Made by a program: the position numbers and the translations under genes. Shown here in pieces: positions 57,390 to 64,000 of a stretch of 64,000 nt of DNA. The stretch is from Prostheceraeus crozeri (taxonomy: Eukaryota > Platyhelminthes > Polycladida > Euryleptidae): assembly GCA_907163375.1 (NCBI GenBank), contig CAJQUW010006835.1, positions 124,001 through 188,000 on the forward strand, given 5' to 3'. Numbering within the stretch: position 1 is the stretch's first letter; each line of letters starts with the position of its first letter. The notes beneath the pieces were generated by a model that was not told the DNA's origin, did no database searches, and was given only the letters and a program-made list of their open reading frames with translations.

Positions 57390-60300
57390 TTTTGTGGAAT
57401 CGTGTGTTTAATGCGAGTGGGATAAAGACGTCATTATACGTCAGATACTAAATATTTCATGAACTATGCAATCAGATTCACACCATGACTCATAGAAAGA
57501 TATCTCATTAGAAAGATGTCTTCAGACTTGAACAAACTGTGCACGAAAATTCCTTCAGTTTGTTCAGCCATTTTAAGCTATGTTGGAGCATTCCAAGCCC
57601 TAATGACGAGCCCTTGTAGTGCAAAAAGCAGCATCTGCGTCTGCCAAGGAATTTTCGCGCTTAATTTGTTCAAGTCTGTGGACATCTTTCTAATGAGACT
57701 ACGCATTGATATCCTTTTATTCTTGCTGTGTTATCGGCAGTGATAAAGAGAGCAAAATGTTCATTCAAATGTGATGTGACACAATTAGGCCCATAGCTAA
57801 ATTTGCAGTCTTTGAATCTACGTTTCACAAAGCAACCAATGAGAAGTTTGCTGTCTCTAAACACAGGACAAAGTTTTGGTGGAAATTCCTCGTCAGGTCA
57901 TTTCCATGCTGTAGACTCTTGATGTTTAGGACTTTATCATTCCCTCTAATAATCTTCCAAAGAAGAAATAGCCCGCAAATTTGATCAAACATGTAGTAGA
58001 GAAAGTCTACCCAAAATAACAATTTCTACAAGTCTTCTTCTGAACCCAACTTTGTGTTCACTTCTGTTAATACAAAACGGATGCTGCAAAGCAAAGGTGT
58101 GGGATTCCCATATCACATGCCTATGTCATGTTGTGTGAAGGCAAAGCAATCAATTTTGAGAGTTAAAGCAGGCCGGACCCAAGCAGAAGGCCGTTGAACA
58201 TCTTCACTGCTTCTCTTCTTGACTTCATAATGGTATATTTTCATAATTAACAGTTCCTTAAATCATGCCTGTTTGACTCTACTATGTAATTTTCCTATGT
58301 ATACATGTATATGTGATAGTGACATGGAACATAAACACCTGAGAGGGATCTGTTTACTCGGATTTCTACAAATCAAGAATATCTTGGTTGATCAACGTCA
58401 AACAGACATGGTTTAAAACGGTTATATCATGCCTAAATCTAGTTCATAGCAGGCCCGGGGCTCTGTAAGTTATCCTTTATAATCACCTTTGAAGTTACCT
58501 AGAATTGTACAATGCCCTCTCCAAGATACAAAGAAAAAGTTACGTTCGGAGGAAAATCTTCCTTATTTTATGCACGTAAGCCTTCATTTGTTTACGTTTG
58601 TCGATGTTCAACAGAAATATGGTCACGGTGTCAGTTTTGATTTCATTCATCGCAAATTTTTCTCATTATTCAATCATTCTCAACCGACGCGAACAAGCCA
58701 CAATTAATTGTTGATGAGCATTACCATGTATGCAATAGAACTTGATTTCAAGTATGACTACTACACTGAGAATGGTCAGTGGAATCAAATCTGATACCAC
58801 AGCACACTGAAATTATAGTCATAAAAAGTGAATAATAGAATCATTCAAAAAACGAATAGTAGAAGAATTGACTCATTCGAAATCTACACATGAACAGCGG
58901 AATTGATGTACATAGATCTTGACACCTTGTTTCCTTCAATATTCTACGAGTCCGATGTCAGTTTGTTGTAAACGAAAGACGATATATCGTCGCGGCTGTC
59001 GGTGTACAGTGTTTATGAACGGCACACGTTCATGAGCATAGGTCGACACTGTTTATAGCTCCCCCTGTATGAAATGATGTTATATCATTCCTACTTTCAG
59101 TGCACGAAAAGTCATGTCAATGAAATAGGTCTTGCTGAAGTTTTAACGACTGAGTGAAGCATAAAAAGCAGGTGCCTCTGAATGAATCGAAAGCCTCATA
59201 CTCGATCAACGAGGATGCAAGAAAGGATTCTCTTATACATGTTTATTTTGATGTTGTCGAATATCGTGTCATGCTTGTGATTCCAAAGAAAGCTGTTGAA
59301 AATTCATTGATGTAAATTCCACCATTCAGTTTGATACACTTCGCATTTCTCAGCAGGCCTATAGTATATTAAACTATCATCAATATGGTGCAACAAATAT
59401 GGTAAATACATTTATGTAGAATGCATTCTTTGGAACATTGTCCGGATGTTGCTGCCGTATAACTATATTTTAGTAGCCATGACGATAGAGGATCCGAATC
59501 ATCAGGTGCTATGGTAAGAGTGGAGAATTTTATTAACTGGTGGATTTGCACGTGATTAAGGGTGATACAAACAATAGCAACATGACTAAATTACTCTGCC
59601 AACATGACGCGCTGTCAATATGCTAAAAATAGTAGTTAGATCTCCGAAAGACTTGCTGCAAAGACCAAGCTCGACACATCACACAGCACAGGGCAGGGAG
59701 GCCACAAAGTGACAGTGAAGAAATTCAACTCAGGTGAACGCATCCATTGTGAAGAATCATGTTGACTTTCTGTTACGGATTTCTTTATCTGATTTATTCA
59801 TGAATTCTCTTTCTAATATCAAAATCTGTACAATTGAAGATGTCTACGATAGTCAAAGCAAAAGAAATCTTGCAGAATCGTCATACAAAGCCCAACACAA
59901 TGAAAGAAGAATATGAGAATCGATGACAAAGGAATTGCGTCATAAGTGCGTCGTAAGAAATGTCCTTTTATAGTGTAATAATCGTGCACGTACTATGAGG
60001 AAGAATGAACCAAGATGTTATCTGCGATTATAAATAGATTACTCAATCACGTTCAGAAATCGCGGTGCTGGCGTCCAGCAAAGCATATTCTTTTATTAAA
60101 TTCGATGACAATTGGACATAAACAATCATAAATATTAAGTGAGCATAGTGAGTGTATTTGATCCCTTCTTAATGGAAAAAGCTTGGGTGTAATACTGCTA
60201 AATTATTTATCAAATCCACTACGAGACATGTTGAGCCTCATCTTTCGCGGTTAGGTTCGAACCTGCGACGTTGGAGCTAGAGGACGTACAGGCATACCCT

Positions 60301-61980
60301 CTAGCCACAAGGCCACCGGACCATCTGTTGAGAGCGTGAATGAGCCGCGAAGGTACTGCTTTAACGCAGACTTAATTAGGCGCTTCACGCAGGCGCTACT
60401 CATTAAAAGTTTCTCGCAAGTTACCAACGTAGGTGGTTCTAGCCTACCTACGACTGATAAGGTCCAGCAGGCCTAAGCATGAATATAAGAATATCACAAC
60501 GAATATTTTTCCAAGGAAAATACGTTAAGAGGTGATACAACGTGTCACCACAAGCATGTCTCGTGGTAGCTACATGTGTTGAGATTTGATAAATTTGTCA
60601 ATTGCCGGGTTACTTGTGAAAAAACAAATTATCTATTATCGCCTTGAGAAATGGTCAGAATCCGCCATTTATGTGACTAGTGAAGCTGTATGTAGCCAAG
60701 TAAGTTGAAGTGAAACATCAAACTGGAATATTCAGCATAACGAAGTAGTCTGTCTATTCAAGCGATAACCATGTGTAATTGCAATTAATTGATAGGCTAG
60801 CCCGATTCAGTTGCAATTTCTTTTTTGTGGCCCTTGTAGTAGCAAAACAACGCTAAATTATCTCAATACTTGCCGGTTAAAGAATTTTGGTGAATTGTAT
60901 TATGTATAGCTGGTTCGTGTTGCTGGACTTATATACAGATAGGCCTGAGATTTTTATGTACTGAGTGACATCACCTGGCCATCCAGTCCACTGAACTGGA
61001 AAAGACCTTTAGTGCAGGGCTCAAGCAATATAAGTTTCTTGTATCAATTTCTACTAAAATACATGTTAATTAACATTCAAAATGTTGGGACCTTGGTCTC
61101 CCACTAGGCCTACAAAGGGGTTGTACTCCACGATAAGAAGTTGGAATTCCGCGTTTTCCGTACTTTCATTGGAATGACATGCGAGCATTTTCTTCCATCG
61201 TCTTTTTCTCCTGCTGTAGAATTAGTATGTCGTCTGTGATCTTGGATTTCCTAATTCATCTATCTTTCTAGTAATCATGATGAGCGGCATTGTATTGATG
61301 TTATGAAAACACTTTCTCTTGACAGATCACCGTCAACCCGCTTAAGATAATCACACTTGATAAAATCATCAAATGCATTTGGAGGCCTCGGATATAATCT
61401 AATTTCGATTAAAGAAATCTGTCTCGTATTAACCGGACATAACGATGTGCCCCATAAAACTTGAAGATTTTCAACAGTGAACGATGTTCATGGCGTATTT
61501 GGTAATAACTAAAGTTGACCAGCATGTATCTAATCGTCACGTGGAGCGAACCGTCCTATCAGATAAATCCACCGTTGAAATAAATAGTTCTTTCAGTGCC
61601 AGTTGTGATTCGAAGCTCAGCAGACCAACAGTATCCAGTCCACACACTGCATTGCAGTGTAGATATCGAATCATCGACGCAATGAACTTTCCATTAACAT
61701 GAGGCTGCCTCTCAATTTGCAGTCAAAGCATTTAACTAATTTAACTGATGCCGAGAGGCCTTTTGGCCGACATTGCAGAAAGCAGATGCACCGTAAATGG
61801 AAAAACAGACTATTCGAACAGATTTCGTATAATTGACCGTAAGAGAATCTTTCCTCTTGCACATTTTCCTCGTCCTAAAGATGTCATTTTTCGTTCCATC
61901 TCCACATCTTCATAGATGAAATTTTGCAAGATGATGATCAGGATATATTGTGCAATTGACGATTTTTTTCTCCGTTACAG
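57390..61980. other. Sparse region; one SINE head and a weak exon candidate
   Basis: The repeat shared with 19905-20160 lies at about 57590-57690. At 59101-59157 a strong acceptor (cattcctactttcag) precedes an 18-codon phase-0 frame ending in TGA, a possible alternative terminal exon. Otherwise I see no supported feature besides the SINE head at 60245-60325. Confidence 0.35.
60245..60325 (-). repeat. tRNA-derived SINE head
   Basis: On the minus strand, the A-box-like gtggccttgtggctagagg is followed, after a long variable region, by the perfect B box ggttcgaacc. The length between boxes suits a type II (Ser/Leu-like) tRNA ancestor. The acceptor stem does not close, so it is not a tRNA gene. 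Confidence 0.75.
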
Positions 61981-62037
61981 AAATCCCATCTGAATGACGC
62001 ACTGGAAGCCATGCAACTTCATAGTGAACGAATGTCG
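61981..62037 (+). CDS. Candidate internal exon (19 codons), unidentified host gene
   Basis: A pyrimidine-rich acceptor (tttttttctccgttacag, ending 61980) and a consensus donor (TCG|GTAAGTTC at 62038) bracket 57 bases. Only one of the three frames is open. It reads KSHLNDALEAMQLHSERMS, amphipathic and helix-like. Phase 0 at both sides fits the candidate exons at 56223 and 62693. This is the best-supported host exon in the window, although its gene is unknown. Confidence 0.5.
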
Positions 62038-62344
62038 GTAAGTTCTCTCCTTATGTGTGATGTGCAGATTTGACATGAGGTCCTAAACGTAGAATAGACA
62101 CCCGCATTGAAGTTTGTTTGTTTCAATAGACGTCGTCCTAGTGACCTGGAACACTGCTGTACTGTTAATCATGTCCCACTACTGTATCAAAACATATGGG
62201 CCATGGTTTGACTCGTATCAGATTGCAATTATTCGGTTTAGAATTTCCGCTGCCACACGTAACTAAATAATTATTTAAGAAAATCTTTTTTTACTTATTA
62301 ACAGAATAAATCTGAAAGTTGTAGTACCATAGAGTAAGGAAATA

Positions 62345-62465
62345 TAGGTAAAGTGTCGACTCAAAAAAGTATCTGTGTACAGTGTACATTATTATATCAA
62401 AAGATTTAGTTTTTACGGAGATTGTGTTCCTGTGGTCCAAAAAAATATTTGAGCAGCTTTGAAAA
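62345..62465 (+). repeat. Dispersed repeat, partner at 44345-44460
   Basis: Collinear short matches with 44345-44460 (acagtg, atcaaaa, tgttcctg). Diverged, family unknown. Confidence 0.35.
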
Positions 62466-62692
62466 AGATAAATGTTTTGCAAATTTTTATACTGACAACA
62501 TGAAGGCCCTTTATAAGTAGTATGCAACAAGTTGGATATCAGGGGGAATGAATATTTACTGACAACCATCTTAATTAAGCGAAAATTAATCTGATGATCA
62601 AGGAAGTTTCATGAACTGCTTTATAATGCAAGTTCCTGCAGGTCTTCTAGTGCTTCTCAGCTGAGATGTCATGTTTTCAATTCAATTTCCAG

Positions 62693-62740
62693 CGGCATGA
62701 TTTTATGATTCACAAGGCGTCATTTCTGGAATCTGAATAG
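62693..62740 (+). CDS. Candidate terminal exon, unidentified host gene
   Basis: The acceptor ttcaattcaatttccag (AG at 62691-62692) opens, in phase 0, onto RHDFMIHKASFLESE and the stop TAG (62738-62740). The phase fits the donor at 62038. An AATAAA hexamer lies at about 63023, within a reasonable distance for a 3' end. The exon is short, so chance cannot be excluded. Confidence 0.35.
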   Translation, partial: RHDFMIHKASFLESE

Positions 62741-63589
62741 TAATGTGGACCCATTTACATCTGTTAAAGGTCATTGCAATCAGTTTCTTTGATTACGAGA
62801 TCACCCTTGAGAAAATAACCTTAAACCTGAGCTTTAATGGTAGCCCATCGAATTGCTAATTCAAAAAACCATATTACCTCTCCCAGTTGTCATGACATGG
62901 AGGATTTGTGGAATACTGTTCTTTATTCTGTATTGCTATCATGATCAGTCAAATTCGTGTACATTTCTCCAAAAGTGTACAAACTGCATATCTCACAGGT
63001 GGTCTCCACTTATGTTCATTGAATAAAATCGAAACTGTATAGACATTGGGGATTTAATAGATGCTAAGTTGCTACTGTACCTAATATATATACTATCTAG
63101 AACTGGTGGATATCTGGAATTGATCAACAATAGTAAGCTGAAACATTTACAACAAGTTATGCTCCAAAAACGGAAATTACTAACTAAAATCAGGTAACTC
63201 CAGGGGACCACTTTCAATTATCAGTCGAGGGCCACACTGTACGCATTGAAGAATTGAGTTATATAACTTCACATGGAAATAGTGAATGTCTGTTGAAATA
63301 GAAAACCATTCAGGTGATATTGAGTGACACGCATGAGAAAAATGTCAAGAGAATTCCGGAAAATGTCTTTCAAGTGCTGTAATGATATCACAAGAGACCA
63401 CAATGCCTCTGAATAGAACTTCACCCGCCACTTCAACACGCTTTTGTCTGGTGGGAATGTCTCATTGAGTGTCTCGGGGTGAAGAAAGCATCGTCGCCGA
63501 AAACAAAATGCCATTTCTGTATATAAGATGGAAACACGATCGGAGCCATTTGTACACAGGTGATCTGCAATCACATCGCAATTTGATCA

Positions 63590-63697
63590 TAGACATGATA
63601 TCTGTGTTGTGTAGAGAGGACATGAGATGACTATGATGGCACTCGTCTGTCCATAGAGGTCGGATATCTGTGTTGTGTAGAGAGGACATGAGATGAC
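63590..63697 (+). repeat. Minisatellite fragment, about two units
   Basis: The same 66 bp type unit as the array at 2550-3327 (ggtcggatatctgtgttgtg, then agagaggacatgagatgac). It is cut by the hAT-type MITE that begins at 63698. Confidence 0.9.
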
Positions 63698-64000
63698 CAC
63701 AGAATTAGAAAGGTCGTCTCTTCTTCTGTTTTGCTAGAAAGGAAGAATTGGAACATGTAGCGTTAATGAAATGGCACAGTCTGCTGACATAATACTATAG
63801 CAATCGAACAATGAGCAGCCAGTTCAACATTAAACACTACAAATTGCGCCAAGTTTTAGTGACTGTTATCAACCGGCTCACACAGCAAAGAGAGACAGTC
63901 AATGACAAATTCTGCAAAAAAGTTTCTGAACGTTTTTTCGTGCGATTGCTAACTTTTCTAATAATGATCGGAGGACCCGACATTATCGAGAGAACTTTTT
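63698..64000 (+). mobile_element. hAT-type MITE, copy 4, runs off the window
   Basis: Starts CACAGAATTAGAAAGG in the middle of a minisatellite unit (left flank GAGATGAC) and follows the copy at 16424 closely (ggtcgtctcttcttctg, then actgttatcaaccgg, then cattatcgagagaac). The right end lies beyond the window. Confidence 0.85.

Noticed and set aside
1-64000. LTR retroelements, endogenous viruses, Polintons or toxin genes
   Set aside because: I looked for paired long terminal direct repeats and for Gag, protease, integrase or capsid motifs and saw none that I could support.

Overview
This 64 kb window looks like intergenic or intronic DNA from an animal genome, most likely a marine invertebrate. 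The reasons: it is AT-rich, has almost no long open reading frames, uses GT/AG splice-like signals, and is packed with short eukaryotic transposons, tRNA-derived SINE heads and minisatellites. Elements resembling the foldback (FB/TU) type known from sea urchins and flies, and scattered 'taggcctac' motifs, make an echinoderm or similar lineage a reasonable guess, but only a guess. No rRNA, intact tRNA, CRISPR array, bacterial operon, LTR retroelement or other virus-derived element was recognised.

Layout. 0-5 kb: a duplicated 80 bp segment, an 11-unit minisatellite (2550-3327), a 0.9 kb foldback with ~385 bp arms (3342-4237) and a small 66 bp tandem array. 5.5-6.9 kb: a Mutator-like (MULE) element with a transposase C-terminus, interrupted by a 574 bp mariner deletion derivative. 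7.8-8.4 kb: a hAT-type MITE with an exact 8 bp target duplication. 12.7-13.3 and 19.4-19.8 kb: pieces of a foldback family whose arms are 76 bp tandem repeats. 14-18 kb: a perfect 65 bp hairpin, a Penelope-type GIY-YIG relic, a SINE head, and a hAT-type MITE split by a Tc1/mariner-type long-TIR element. 23-27 kb: several hairpin repeats, one carrying a 63 bp hAT micro-insertion. 27.3-29.1 kb: the best foldback copy (9 forward and 8 reversed 76 bp units). 29.4-32.5 kb: a truncated hAT-type MITE abutting a maT-type (DD37D) transposon whose 5' leader contains a 16-unit, 1053 bp minisatellite with a 5-unit higher-order repeat. 34-35 kb: an IS630/Tc1-like transposase relic. 36.8-38.2 kb and 51.5-52.9 kb: two inverted copies of a 1.39 kb unit. 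39-44 kb: a SINE head, a 54 bp array, a LINE reverse-transcriptase relic and a 30 bp array. 44.6-47.5 kb: piggyBac-type and inverted-repeat elements. 51-54 kb: a Tc1 relic and a 965 bp piggyBac-type MITE with TTAA at both ends. 56.9 and 63.7 kb: further hAT-type MITEs.

Host genes. The clearest sign of a host gene is on the + strand at 54.9-62.7 kb: four short candidate exons (54887-54994, 56223-56321, 61981-62037, 62693-62740) are all in phase 0 and could splice together. The exon at 61981-62037 has a strong acceptor and a GTAAGT donor. I cannot name the product, and the model is tentative.

The most notable structures are the foldback with tandem-repeat arms and the maT transposon that has accumulated a higher-order minisatellite in its own leader. 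Several transposons are nested, so insertion order can be read directly. Coordinates of repeats without exact target duplications are approximate.
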